The notes: generated from the letters alone by a model not told the origin. A stretch of DNA of 64,000 nt from Lacrimispora sphenoides (GCF_900105215.1 NZ_FOIP01000001.1:2854501-2918500), one strand, 5' to 3'; shown: positions 54,108 to 63,681, numbered from the stretch's first letter. Translations and numbers: made by a program.

Positions 54108-55571
54108 GTGGGTAACAATGCAATGGAAAACATGGAACCGGTGGAAGTGTTTCACTATTTTGAGGAAATTAACAGTATTCCGAGAGGTTCAGGAAATGAA
54201 AAAAGAATCAGCGATTATCTAGTTTCTTTTGCAAAGGAACACAATCTGGAGGTCATACAGGATAAGGCGCTGAATGTGATCATCAGGAAGCCGGGTTCCA
54301 AGGGCTATGAAGAAAGTCCAGGTGTCGTAATTCAGGGGCATATGGATATGGTCTGTGAGAAAAGGCCTGATGTAATGCATGATTTCATGACAGACCCCAT
54401 CCAAATGAAAATCGTTGGAGATATGCTTTACGCAAACGGAACAACTCTTGGGGGAGACGACGGCATTGCGGTTGCTATGGGGTTAGCGGTTCTGGCATCG
54501 GATACATTGGAACACCCTCCTGTTGAATTGTTGGTTACCACCTCTGAAGAGACCGGAATGGATGGCGCCCATGCGCTGGATCCAAAAAACATATTAGGTA
54601 AAACCCTTATTAATATCGATTCAGAGGAAGAGGGAATCCTGACGGTAAGTTGTGCAGGCGGATGCTCCTCCAAGATCAATATTCCTATTACATGGGAAGA
54701 TGCAGATAGCAGCAGGGCTGCTTATATTATTGATATTTCTGGTTTAAAGGGCGGCCACTCTGGAGTGGAAATACATACAGGCAGGGCAAACGCCAATAAA
54801 TTGATGGCCCGGTTTTTGAAAAGTGTAAGCTTAGAGACAGATTTAAATTTATGCTCCATTAGCGGAGGTTCCAAGCACAACGCCATTGCCCGTGATGCAC
54901 GAGCTGTTGTGTGTGTAAATTTAGAGGCTGTCCCAATGCTGAAAGAGAAGATTTCCAGTTTGGAACAAATATTCAGGGATGAATTCAAAGTTGCAGATCC
55001 GGATATAAAGGTCGAACTAAATCCTGTGGAAAATATGCCGAAGCGAATCATGTCGAAAGACACAAGGGATAATATCATTAATTTTATGTACCTGATTCCA
55101 AACGGAGTCCAGAGCGTTAGCATGGATATTGAAGGCCTTGTAGAGAGCTCCCTTAATCTGGGGGTAGTTGAGACTGGGGAAGAAAGCATTGAAATCATAA
55201 GTTCTATCAGAAGCTCTATTGGAACGATAAAGGATAATATTTTCCATACCGTAGCCACCATTGCCGAACTTACAAACGGGAAGGTGACCGCTGAATCGGA
55301 TTACCCGGAATGGAAATACAATCCCGATTCAAAAGTTAGACTGCTGTTTATAGAATTATACGAGAAATTATTTGGTGAAAAGCCGCTGATAAGCGCAATT
55401 CATGCCGGATTAGAATGCGCAATTTTTGATAAAAAGTTTGAAGGAAAGATGGATATGATATCCGTTGGACCGACAATCGTTGGGGTACATACTGCAGAAG
55501 AGCATTTAAGCATCCCATCCACCCAGAGGACATGGAAATATTTGACAGAAGTATTGAAAGCCCTCAAATAG
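54108..55571 (+). CDS. pepD: Xaa-His dipeptidase / aminoacyl-histidine dipeptidase (M20)
   Basis: Protein of 487 residues, same length as Escherichia coli PepD. M20 metal-site motifs: QGHMDMVCEKRP (His, Asp), LGGDDGIAVAMGLAVL (bridging Asp), TTSEETGMDGAHALD (catalytic Glu and ligand), and IHAGLECAIF near the C-terminus (His). It hydrolyses dipeptides such as carnosine-type Xaa-His in the cytoplasm. Start is GTG, 10 bases after AAAGGAG. It precedes an oligopeptide transporter, implying peptide scavenging. Confidence 0.94.
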   Translation: MGNNAMENMEPVEVFHYFEEINSIPRGSGNEKRISDYLVSFAKEHNLEVIQDKALNVIIRKPGSKGYEESPGVVIQGHMDMVCEKRPDVMHDFMTDPIQMKIVGDMLYANGTTLGGDDGIAVAMGLAVLASDTLEHPPVELLVTTSEETGMDGAHALDPKNILGKTLINIDSEEEGILTVSCAGGCSSKINIPITWEDADSSRAAYIIDISGLKGGHSGVEIHTGRANANKLMARFLKSVSLETDLNLCSISGGSKHNAIARDARAVVCVNLEAVPMLKEKISSLEQIFRDEFKVADPDIKVELNPVENMPKRIMSKDTRDNIINFMYLIPNGVQSVSMDIEGLVESSLNLGVVETGEESIEIISSIRSSIGTIKDNIFHTVATIAELTNGKVTAESDYPEWKYNPDSKVRLLFIELYEKLFGEKPLISAIHAGLECAIFDKKFEGKMDMISVGPTIVGVHTAEEHLSIPSTQRTWKYLTEVLKALK

Positions 55572-55653
55572 CAGCTGGAATACCGCTGATAATTTATATT
55601 TAATTTGTGTCAATGATTGATCAAACTATAATGAATATAAGGGAGTACTATGT

Positions 55654-57576
55654 ATGAATCAGAAATTATCTAAAGGCGCATATGGTGGTATAGCCGGCAA
55701 AGACTACGTACCATATGTCCCTAAAAACTCCGGATCGGGTGGAAATGCTGCGGTATTAATCATTGGTATTGCTCTGTCTGCATTGTTTGCAGCATCAACT
55801 GCTTACTCAGGCATGAAAGCAGGTCTTACAGTTGCAGCCGGAATACCGGGCTCCATATTAGGTTCTGTATTTATTGCTATGTTTGCAAGAGAAAAAGGAA
55901 TCCTTGGAAAGACACTCCTTCAGGGAATGGCCAGCGGCGGTGAATCCATTGCCAGCGGTATGATATTTGTTTTTCCGGCAATTCTTTTGATCGGTTCCCA
56001 GGTTACATTTCTGGAAGGTCTTGTGATCGGTGTCGGCGGTGCATTATTTGGTATAGGTGCAGCTTCTCTGGTCTACAATTATTTGATCGTGGAAGAACAT
56101 GGAAAATTAATGTATCCTGAGTCAATGGCTATTTCGGAAACCTTAGTTGCTTCGGAAGGCGCCAAAGATTCTCTGAAGTTTATGGGAATCGGATTTGGAA
56201 TAGGCGGTTTAATAACTGCGGTAACCAGCTCATTCTTAAATATCACCAACAACGTGATCAGCTTTGTGCATGAGCCCTTTTACAAATGGAAATTTCAGCT
56301 TGAAGTGAACCCATTGCTGCTGGGAATTGGATTCATCGTGGGGATGGAAGTATCCTTGACCATGTTTGCCGGTTCTATATTATCTAACTTTGCCATCACG
56401 CCTCTCATCGGTTATTTTGCTACTTTAGGAAGTGGCGGACCCGCCGTATGGAATAATCCTTCTGTCAGCGTAAACGCTATGGGAGTCGGCGATATAGCAG
56501 GAAGCTACGTAAAATATATCGGTGCAGGCATGATGCTTTCCGGCGGTCTGATCGGTGCGGTAAAGCTGATTCCAACGGTTATCGCTTCCATAAAGGAAAC
56601 CATGAATGCCAGAGGTAAAGGCTCCAGCGGCGCTGGATCTTCTGTTGAAACTGTTATTTTACTGTCAGGTATCATCGTAGGCTTCATCGGCGGTTTCCTG
56701 GTATCTGGCGGCAACATTGCCATGGCTGTACTGGGTGCTGTTTTATCCATGGTGCTTTCTTTGATGTTTGTTATTGTTTCCGGCCGTTTAACCGGTACCA
56801 TCGGAACTTCAAACCTTCCTGTATCCGGTATGACAATTGCTTCCATCGTTATCGTCACATTACTGTTTGTGGGATTAGGCTGGAAGAGTGTAGATGATAA
56901 TAAGGCTCTGTTGTTATTCGGTTCCTTTATTGTTACTGCAATCGCTGCAGCAGGCGGTTACTGCCAATCACAAAAAGTTTCTTTTATCATTGGCGGAAGC
57001 AAGAATGAAATGCAGAAATATTTTGCAATTTCTTCTGTGGTAGGCGTTGTGGTAGTTACCTGCGTTATATTATTGCTTTCCAATCAGCTCTCAATGACTG
57101 GAGACAATGTTCCGTTTGCATTGCCTCAGGCGAATTTAATGGCAACATTGACAGCCGGAATCATGTCGGGTCAGCTGCCCTGGGTTATGATCATTTGCGG
57201 CATTATGATGGGAATCGTTTTATTTTTGCTGGGACTCCCTGTAATGACAGTTGCAATCGGTTTTTATTTGCCGATATCCACAACTTCTATCATTTTGATA
57301 GGAGCTCTGGTTCGTTTCTTAGTTGAGAAATATTGCAAGAATGAAAAAGAAAAGGAAGCGAAAGTTTCTAACGGTGTAAGCCTGTCATCAGGACTTGTTG
57401 CCGGCGGATCAATCATTGGACTTATCGGAATCGTTTTACAGGTAACTGGAGTTATCAGTGGTGCAGGCCCAAGCGGATTTGCAAATTCAAATGGAATGGC
57501 ATTTATCTTATTGATCATTCTTGTAGTAGCGACTGCTATACCGCTTTTTAAGAGTGAAGTGAAGAATGCTAAATGA
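55654..57576 (+). CDS. OPT family oligopeptide transporter
   Basis: Protein of 640 residues, almost entirely hydrophobic with about 15 membrane segments. OPT features: N-terminal region ending YVPYVPKNSG, FAASTAYSGMKAGLTVAAGIPGSILGSVF, YPESMAISETLVASEGA and GLPVMTVAIGFYLPISTTSIILIGALVRF. It imports oligopeptides by proton symport. Located between pepD and an overlapping PqqD-like gene. ATG is preceded by ATAAGGGAGTACTATGT. Confidence 0.94.
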   Translation: MNQKLSKGAYGGIAGKDYVPYVPKNSGSGGNAAVLIIGIALSALFAASTAYSGMKAGLTVAAGIPGSILGSVFIAMFAREKGILGKTLLQGMASGGESIASGMIFVFPAILLIGSQVTFLEGLVIGVGGALFGIGAASLVYNYLIVEEHGKLMYPESMAISETLVASEGAKDSLKFMGIGFGIGGLITAVTSSFLNITNNVISFVHEPFYKWKFQLEVNPLLLGIGFIVGMEVSLTMFAGSILSNFAITPLIGYFATLGSGGPAVWNNPSVSVNAMGVGDIAGSYVKYIGAGMMLSGGLIGAVKLIPTVIASIKETMNARGKGSSGAGSSVETVILLSGIIVGFIGGFLVSGGNIAMAVLGAVLSMVLSLMFVIVSGRLTGTIGTSNLPVSGMTIASIVIVTLLFVGLGWKSVDDNKALLLFGSFIVTAIAAAGGYCQSQKVSFIIGGSKNEMQKYFAISSVVGVVVVTCVILLLSNQLSMTGDNVPFALPQANLMATLTAGIMSGQLPWVMIICGIMMGIVLFLLGLPVMTVAIGFYLPISTTSIILIGALVRFLVEKYCKNEKEKEAKVSNGVSLSSGLVAGGSIIGLIGIVLQVTGVISGAGPSGFANSNGMAFILLIILVVATAIPLFKSEVKNAK

Positions 57577-57919
57577 CAATGATGAGGTTTTAAATTTAAT
57601 ATTTAAGATTTCCGAAAAACTGGAATATGAGGTTGATAAAAACGGCATTGTGACCATGCTTATTAAACAGGATCACAAGATTCAACGGGTTTTTAGAAAA
57701 CTCGGTTTCAAAATTCCGGAATATAAAAAGATTGCAATGGATGAGTATGGAAGCTGCGTCTTTCTTCAAATTGACGGCAGTAAGACCATTAAGGAAATTG
57801 GAAAAAGCCTTGAAGAAACGTATGGTGACAAGGTAGAGCCGCTGTATGAAAGACTGCTGTTATTCGTCAGTCACTTAGAACAGCAATTTCACTATATCGA
57901 AAATACCAGCAAGGTGTAA
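57566..57919 (+). CDS. PqqD-family protein
   Basis: Protein of 117 residues. The C-terminal half matches the PqqD fold: DEYGSCVFLQIDGSKTIKEIGKSLEETYGDKVEPLYERLLLFVSHLEQQ (winged helix with G-x-x-T-x-x-E-I). PqqD-like domains bind precursor peptides for radical SAM maturases, but no radical SAM gene is adjacent. The start overlaps the last 11 bases of the transporter gene, so expression is coupled to it. A strong terminator follows. Confidence 0.82.
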   Translation: MLNDNDEVLNLIFKISEKLEYEVDKNGIVTMLIKQDHKIQRVFRKLGFKIPEYKKIAMDEYGSCVFLQIDGSKTIKEIGKSLEETYGDKVEPLYERLLLFVSHLEQQFHYIENTSKV

Positions 57920-57940
57920 GAAATAAACTGCAAAGCAGGT

Positions 57941-57983
57941 AGATCGGTGTCGGGAATTAAGTCCTGGCACCGATCTTTTTTTG
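57941..57983 (+). terminator. Terminator after the pepD-OPT-PqqD genes
   Basis: AGATCGGTG pairs with CACCGATCT, with further partial pairing TCGGG/CCTGG inside, followed by TTTTTTTG. Confidence 0.93.
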
Positions 57984-58061
57984 TGTAACTCTTGACCGCT
58001 GCTGGCATGAACGATATAATTATCATTAAATTCTTTTACCGACTGGTCAGAAAGGACTTTG

Positions 58062-59318
58062 ATGAAACCAAATAAATTTATGTTTTTCTTTGTGTTCTTA
58101 CTCCTGCCGCTTCTTTTATCAGCCTGCGGGAGGCATTACCCGGATTATATCAGTCAATCCGGCAGTCCGAGCACTGAGGAATCAAAAACGGCTGCAAACG
58201 AAACAGATGATCACAGTGCAGATCCTACAGAACCCACAATCCATATCTCAACCACAGAGTCTACGGCGATGGAAGATACAGCCGGACAGACGGATTCTTC
58301 CTATAGCAGTGATCCCTATGAGGTTAGAGCAGGAGAGCTGCTCTTAAGCATGTCCCTTGAGGAAAAGGTGGGTCAGATGTTTTTTGTCCGCCTGCGCAAA
58401 GCCAGTGCCCTTCAGGATATTGAGAAGTATCATTTAGGCGGTTATATCCTGTTCGGAGACGATTTTAAGGATGAGACGCAAACCGGCATCCAGGATTTTA
58501 TTAAGAGCTGTCAGAATGCAGCCTCCATCCCCTTGCTCGTGGGAGTGGATGAGGAAGGCGGAACTGTGTGCCGTGTCAGCAAATACGCGGCTTTCCGTTC
58601 TGAACCGTTTAAGTCTCCTCAGGATTTGTATAAACAGGGCGGCTTTGAAGCTATTCAGGCGGATACAAAGGAAAAGACAGCCTTTCTGCTTGGACTTGGG
58701 ATCAATGTTAATCTGGCTCCTGTCTGTGATGTCTCTGTTAATCCGGATGATTTTATTTACCGCAGGTCTTTTGGCCGGGAAGCCCGGGAGACGTCAGATT
58801 ATGTCAGGACAGTTGTCCTGGAAATGGAAAAAGCGGGAATCGGCAGCACACTGAAACATTTTCCCGGTTATGGCAGCAATGGGGATACCCATACGGGATC
58901 CGCGGTTGATACCAGGGATTACCAACAATTTGTCCAGAGTGACTTCCTGCCATTTGAGGCCGGGATTAAAGCCGGAGCCGACAGTGTTCTGGTTTCCCAT
59001 AATATCGTAACTTCCATGGATGAGAAACATCCTGCCTCTCTTTCCCGTGTGGTTCATGATAAATTAAGGGAATCCTTAAACTTCAAGGGAGTGATTATGA
59101 CGGATGACCTAAGTATGGATGCCATTAAGAACAGTACATCGGAGGCGGCTGTTCTGGCCATTGACGCCGGAAATGACTTACTGGTTGCGACTGACTTTGA
59201 CGTACAGATTCCGGCTGTTTTAGATGCTATAAATAAGGGGACCCTGAAGGAAGAACAGATTGACACTTCCGTAATCAGGATACTGGTCTGGAAACTTAAA
59301 TTAGGCTTATTGCAGTGA
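58062..59318 (+). CDS. Glycoside hydrolase family 3 lipoprotein (beta-N-acetylhexosaminidase-like)
   Basis: Protein of 418 residues. Lipoprotein signal with lipobox LLLSAC (Cys about 20), then a Ser/Thr/Glu-rich linker to about residue 85, then a GH3 NagZ-like barrel: LEEKVGQMFFVRL, GVDEEGGTVCRV, NVNLAPVCDVSVNPDDFIYRRSFG, KHFPGYGSNGDTHTGSA (catalytic loop His and Asp), GVIMTDDLSMDAI (nucleophile Asp). Probably trims cell-wall muropeptide or chitin fragments outside the cell. ATG 58062 (the TTG directly before it could also serve). Confidence 0.92.
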   Translation: MKPNKFMFFFVFLLLPLLLSACGRHYPDYISQSGSPSTEESKTAANETDDHSADPTEPTIHISTTESTAMEDTAGQTDSSYSSDPYEVRAGELLLSMSLEEKVGQMFFVRLRKASALQDIEKYHLGGYILFGDDFKDETQTGIQDFIKSCQNAASIPLLVGVDEEGGTVCRVSKYAAFRSEPFKSPQDLYKQGGFEAIQADTKEKTAFLLGLGINVNLAPVCDVSVNPDDFIYRRSFGREARETSDYVRTVVLEMEKAGIGSTLKHFPGYGSNGDTHTGSAVDTRDYQQFVQSDFLPFEAGIKAGADSVLVSHNIVTSMDEKHPASLSRVVHDKLRESLNFKGVIMTDDLSMDAIKNSTSEAAVLAIDAGNDLLVATDFDVQIPAVLDAINKGTLKEEQIDTSVIRILVWKLKLGLLQ

Positions 59319-59353
59319 TCCATACTGCCATTACGTTTGTACCATTAGCGATA

Positions 59354-59396
59354 TAAAAAAAGTGCGGTTCCATGTTTGGGAAACGCACTTTTTATG
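59354..59396. terminator. Terminator between GH3 gene and the convergent S8 gene
   Basis: AAAAAGTGCG pairs with CGCACTTTTT with extra TTCC/GGGA pairing in the loop. It shares the 15 bases GGAAACGCACTTTTT with the terminator at 53752-53787. Confidence 0.88.
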
Positions 59397-59412
59397 TCAT
59401 CAAAATGTATTA

Positions 59413-61086
59413 TCAAGCTTCGTTAACTACTTTAAAAAAATTATTAATTTCCACCTGGCCATAACCCCATATGTTATTTGGATAAGTATAGGCGTTGTCG
59501 CGGGTTGCATACAAAATCAGCTGCCGGTTAACAACACCGCCAGTCATCTGGATATAATTCTCTTTGACAATCCCCCATTCAAAAATCATTGCCATGATTC
59601 CTGCCGTATGGGCCGCTGCGGCTCCCGTTCCTGTAGCAGTGCCGTATTTATCACCCGGAACCGCACACGGGATAAGATAGCCCGGGGCTGCAATGTCAGG
59701 CTTAACCACTCCAATTCTCGTGTAGCCTCTGCCGGATTCTTCCAGGATGCTGTTATCCAGCTGATTATAAGCAGTAACGGTCAGCGGGCTTACTGCGTTT
59801 CCCGGAGAAGTAATAGTAACGTTTGGATCCGGATTTATAAAGTATGTTTCGTCTGTTATCAGATTTCCTGATGGGAGCCATGCATGAAAGGAGAATGAAT
59901 CATTATTACTATTTTCTAAGTGAAATTGCCAGGTTCCAGGAAACGTGTTTGTGAAACGCAGCAGGATAAGCTGGTCCCCGGTATTCTGCTCGTAAATAAT
60001 ATTGTTTATCCAGGCGTTTGTCTGGCTTATATTGAAATTATAATTGATGCAGCCATTAATTGATGGAGGAATTAATCTTGTAACCTCCCGGGTAGGGGAG
60101 GTTATGCTGATGGACAGCTGAGCAGGGGAAGTGGCCCAAATTTCTACGAAGAACATGCTGTCATCGTTTCCCGCATTTATACTAAAATCACTATAATGGA
60201 CTTCGGGAGAAGTGGCATAATAATAATGTCTTTTTTTGTTTCCTTCATTTCCTGCTGAGATTGAAACTCCTATTCCAGGAAGCTGTGCCAGATAATCTAA
60301 ATAGCTGCTTAAAGGGCCGTTTCCGTCATGTCCTCCCATACTTGTACCAAGGGCAATACAGATAACTATTGGCTTATTTAATTCTATGGAGACAGTAACC
60401 AGGTAACGTGCGGCAAGCATAATATCGGATTCCTGAAAACACAGAAGTCCATCCGGTACAAAAAAGAGATCCTTTAAATTCTTTTTGGCATTTTTCAATT
60501 TTACGACTACCAGATCGGCTTCCGGGGCAACTCCGCGGAAACTTTGGTCATTGGTTGGGGAACCGGCCGCAATACTGGAAATTGCCGTACCATGGCCATT
60601 GGTATCAACCGAGGGAACGATCGATAAAGGGTTATTCGACTGTAGCGCTTTGTTTATCAGATCTCTGTCGTATTCGGAACCAAAAGTAAAGCTATCCGGG
60701 GGTATGCCGCTTTGTTCACTCTGATCCCAGATTGACTGAATGCGTGTGGTTCCGTCAGTGTTTTTAAAAGCCTGATGCCGGTAGTCAATACCGGTATCTA
60801 TAATTCCTATTAATACATCTTTTCCAAACAGACTTAAATCAGGATTGTTCTGAACCGCTGTAATTCCGGATATGTCTAAGCTTACTAATGAATTTAGTGT
60901 GTAAAGTGACGGAAAACTGTTGTAAGAATACAGCCCTAAGTTACAGGGGTTCATAGATTCTGCCGGGACATGTTCCAAAGAAAATCTTTCATTGAGGTAG
61001 GTAATATCACTGTCCTTTTGATGTAGTGGAATGAGAACATTATTTACGAACAGATCGTAATAATTATTGTCAAGTATTCTTTCCAA
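59413..61086 (-). CDS. Csp-like S8 (subtilisin-fold) protein with degenerate catalytic serine
   Basis: Protein of 557 residues without a signal peptide, the size and organisation of clostridial Csp germination proteases (short prodomain about 85 residues, subtilase, jelly-roll-like insert about 310-420). Asp97 (IIDTGID) and His165 (TNGHGTA) of the triad are present. The serine motif GTSxA reads GTGAA: codon 488 is GGA (glycine), base-checked on the minus strand. By family knowledge this should be inactive as a protease, like the Clostridioides difficile pseudoprotease CspC, a germinant-signalling protein. The frame is intact throughout, so it is not a decayed gene. Confidence 0.88.
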   Translation of the reverse strand: MERILDNNYYDLFVNNVLIPLHQKDSDITYLNERFSLEHVPAESMNPCNLGLYSYNSFPSLYTLNSLVSLDISGITAVQNNPDLSLFGKDVLIGIIDTGIDYRHQAFKNTDGTTRIQSIWDQSEQSGIPPDSFTFGSEYDRDLINKALQSNNPLSIVPSVDTNGHGTAISSIAAGSPTNDQSFRGVAPEADLVVVKLKNAKKNLKDLFFVPDGLLCFQESDIMLAARYLVTVSIELNKPIVICIALGTSMGGHDGNGPLSSYLDYLAQLPGIGVSISAGNEGNKKRHYYYATSPEVHYSDFSINAGNDDSMFFVEIWATSPAQLSISITSPTREVTRLIPPSINGCINYNFNISQTNAWINNIIYEQNTGDQLILLRFTNTFPGTWQFHLENSNNDSFSFHAWLPSGNLITDETYFINPDPNVTITSPGNAVSPLTVTAYNQLDNSILEESGRGYTRIGVVKPDIAAPGYLIPCAVPGDKYGTATGTGAAAAHTAGIMAMIFEWGIVKENYIQMTGGVVNRQLILYATRDNAYTYPNNIWGYGQVEINNFFKVVNEA

Positions 61087-61156
61087 AATCTAGCCCCCCT
61101 CTTTGCATTCTGGTGCTATACATATTTATGCAGAGAGAATCTGATTATGTACATTA

Positions 61157-62092
61157 TTAATCGTTAGGCAGGGAAGGATAAGCTGCTTCTATTCCTTTGA
61201 TCTTCTCGTAAAGCATATCATTGACCGGAACCATGAATCCGTGTTTTGCCGCCAGACGGCGGACAACTCCGGAAAACATTTCCACTTCAGAATACCGGCG
61301 GGCCATTCCATCCTGGCGCATGGAGGGAGCGCTTTCCGGAGAAAGAGTTTTGATCAGATCTATGTAGAAATTCATATCTTCTTCCGATAAGTGAACCCCT
61401 TCCTTTTTTGAAAGATCAATCACTTCTTTCATGGCCCCGATCAGGGCGTCATAAGGCTCTCCGGGAGCAAGTACTCCGCCATAATTGGTTTCAAAGGCCA
61501 TGCAGGTCTGGTTGACTCCCACATTCAGCATGAATTTTCCCCAAAGACGTTTTACAATGTCGGCTTCGACCGTATAGGATACGCCGGCGCTGTCAAAGTA
61601 ACAGGTTAAGTCCTTTAGTCTGGATTCCTGTCCTTCGGTCCTGGTTCCAAGTAAGAGGGTGCCCGGGCGGGTGTATGTAAGACTGGAACCAAACCTCATG
61701 GCGTCCATTCCCTGTGCAATGCAATAAAGTACTTTTTCCCTGCCGAACCGTTTTGCAATGATCTCCTCGCTGTCGATTCCATTCATGACCGATAGGATCG
61801 TAGTATCAGGACCAACGCTGGCCTCCATGGTATCCAGGGCAGAAGAGAGGGCGCCGTATTTGACCGCCACAATCATAAAATCCACTGGCCGGGCGTTTTT
61901 GCAGTCCTCGATCCGAAAGGAAAAAGGTTTGCCGTTTATGGTGAAGGGTGTTTGCTGGTAACGTTCTATCCGTTCACGGTCCCCAAGAAAGAATAGGTTA
62001 TCCGGGCCAAGGGAGGCAGTAATCTGGCTGGCGTAAAGCATTCCCAAAGCGCCCAGCCCTACAATTGCAGTTGTTTTAGATTGATCGCACAT
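61157..62092 (-). CDS. 2-dehydropantoate 2-reductase family (ApbA/PanE) protein
   Basis: Protein of 311 residues. N-terminal NADPH-binding AIVGLGALGMLYASQI, MIVAVKYGAL, SVMNGIDSEEIIAKRFG, and helical C-terminal domain with KLMLNVGVNQ-like GKFMLNVGVNQTCMAF and SMRQDGMARRYSEVEMFSGVV (typical SMxQD). It may make pantoate for coenzyme A or act on a related keto acid. Start ATG 62092 follows AAAGGAGATTTT; the 14 residues upstream in frame lack a ribosome site. Confidence 0.88.
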   Translation of the reverse strand: MCDQSKTTAIVGLGALGMLYASQITASLGPDNLFFLGDRERIERYQQTPFTINGKPFSFRIEDCKNARPVDFMIVAVKYGALSSALDTMEASVGPDTTILSVMNGIDSEEIIAKRFGREKVLYCIAQGMDAMRFGSSLTYTRPGTLLLGTRTEGQESRLKDLTCYFDSAGVSYTVEADIVKRLWGKFMLNVGVNQTCMAFETNYGGVLAPGEPYDALIGAMKEVIDLSKKEGVHLSEEDMNFYIDLIKTLSPESAPSMRQDGMARRYSEVEMFSGVVRRLAAKHGFMVPVNDMLYEKIKGIEAAYPSLPND

Positions 62093-62118
62093 AAAATCTC
62101 CTTTCAAATAAGACTTGT

Positions 62119-62577
62119 CTACGGAATGAGGCACTGGTTCTTATCAAAGCCTCCTGCATTCATGCTGTCCTGATATATTTTTTCCAATTCTTCCAGATGA
62201 AAAACCCCTTCAGAAACTTTATAGAATTTTTTCGTATCTGCCAGATAGAACATGCTGTTTTCGTCCACATTAATAGCGGCAGTCTGACCGTTGGTGTTAG
62301 AAAAATAAATCTGGTAGGTGGTGGCGCTGTCAAGAGCTCCGTCAGGGACTTCTTCTAAAGAAAAGCCGTGAAAGAGATCGGCGGCCCTTTCTATAGTTTC
62401 CTTGCTCTCGTCATAGAAGGAATAACAGATGGAACCATAGTAAATGGAAACGGATTCGGTTTTTTCTGTGTCAATAGGAATACCGGTAAGGTTCTCTTTT
62501 TTCTGGCTTTGGCATGCAGTAAGAGATAAGATAAGAATGACAAAAGGGAAAAAGATTCTTTGTATTTTTCTATTCAT
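62119..62577 (-). CDS. Putative lipoprotein, unknown function
   Basis: Protein of 152 residues. Signal peptide with lipobox LSLTAC (Cys22). The mature part (YYGSICYSFYDESKETIERAADLF, then YQIYFSNTNGQTAAINVDENSMFYL and FYKVSEGVFHLEELEKIY) is mixed alpha/beta and matches no family I can name. It lies directly upstream of the PanE-like gene on the same strand (26 bases). Confidence 0.7.
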   Translation of the reverse strand: MNRKIQRIFFPFVILILSLTACQSQKKENLTGIPIDTEKTESVSIYYGSICYSFYDESKETIERAADLFHGFSLEEVPDGALDSATTYQIYFSNTNGQTAAINVDENSMFYLADTKKFYKVSEGVFHLEELEKIYQDSMNAGGFDKNQCLIP

Positions 62578-62648
62578 AGGAAACCTCTTTTTTTAATCTA
62601 TATTACCATAAGTTCCTAAAAAAGCAAAGAATAGGAAGGGACCGATAA

Positions 62649-63578
62649 TTATGTTTGCTTTGTCTGATAATATTCTGTCAGGATATCAAGATAAGCCTTG
62701 GCATATTTCGGCAGGTAGCGGTTTTTCTGATAGGCGGCTATAAGGGTGTTTTCAATCTTTTCTTTCCCAATGGACAGGCAGACTGAGGATTTAAGTTCTC
62801 TGTCTTTTAGATAATGATAGTAGCTTTCAGGAGCAAAGGCGGCTCCCAGGCCTTCCATGGCGAGGCGGATGGACATTTCGCTGTTTCTGGTATGAAGGAG
62901 AATATTTGGTTCCAGCCCGTAATCCTTAAAGAGCTTTAAAGCAAGGCCGCCTGTATTCTGGTCAGGATAAAGAAGAATAAAGGGCTCGTCTGCAAGAAAG
63001 CCAAGATCGATCCAGGGATATTGAAAGCCATCTTTTTTTTCAGCCATTTTTACCAGTGGATTAGATCCGGATAGGACGAGAACCATTTCTTCCTTTCCGA
63101 TCACCTGATAATCCAGGCCGGTGGGAAATTCATGGACATTGTAAATGGTCACGTCCACGGTATGGTCGGTCAGGGTATGTTCTGCTACAAAGTTGACTTC
63201 CTCCATCATGTTGACTGTGACATGGGGATATAGCTTGTGGAAGTTTGAAAGAGTGGGACCGATCAGGCTGTTTCCAAGCATGATGGGAATGGCGATATTT
63301 AAACGTCCGTGGTTTTGGTGCATAATATCGTCAAACTCCATGTCCCATTCGATTCCGAATTCCACGATTCTTTCGGCGTAGTGGATGTAACGTTCTCCGA
63401 TATAGGTCGGAGAATAGCAGCTTCCAACACGGTCAAAAAGACGGGCCCCAAGCTGATGCTCCAAGTTTTTTAAATATTTGCTTAAGGATGGCTGGGAGAT
63501 GAAAAGGGTTTCTGCAGCTTTGCTGATGTTTTTCTGTCTGGCGATGGCCAGAATGTATCTTGCTTCCTTTAATTCCAT
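62649..63578 (-). CDS. LysR-family transcriptional regulator
   Basis: Protein of 309 residues. N-terminal winged helix (LKEARYILAIARQKNISKAAETLFISQPSLSKYLKNLEHQLG) and substrate-binding domain (RLNIAIPIMLGNSLIGPTLSNFHKLYPHVTVNMMEE). ATG 63578 is preceded by AAAGGGGGAATATTT; the longer frame to 63671 overlaps the divergent promoter. It is divergent from the permease gene at 63764, so regulation of that transporter is likely. Confidence 0.92.
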   Translation of the reverse strand: MELKEARYILAIARQKNISKAAETLFISQPSLSKYLKNLEHQLGARLFDRVGSCYSPTYIGERYIHYAERIVEFGIEWDMEFDDIMHQNHGRLNIAIPIMLGNSLIGPTLSNFHKLYPHVTVNMMEEVNFVAEHTLTDHTVDVTIYNVHEFPTGLDYQVIGKEEMVLVLSGSNPLVKMAEKKDGFQYPWIDLGFLADEPFILLYPDQNTGGLALKLFKDYGLEPNILLHTRNSEMSIRLAMEGLGAAFAPESYYHYLKDRELKSSVCLSIGKEKIENTLIAAYQKNRYLPKYAKAYLDILTEYYQTKQT

Positions 63579-63652
63579 AAATATTCCCCCTTTGTGCAGG
63601 TGATGGCGTTCTCTTATAGCTTTAATGCATAGAAAATATAGATTATATGTAT

Positions 63653-63681
63653 TTGACGTACAGTATATCATAAATTATAAT
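63653..63681 (+). promoter_or_regulatory. Promoter of the terminal permease gene
   Basis: TTGACG (63653-63658), 17-base spacer, TATAAT (63676-63681), about 80 bases before the permease ATG and facing away from the LysR gene. Confidence 0.8.
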
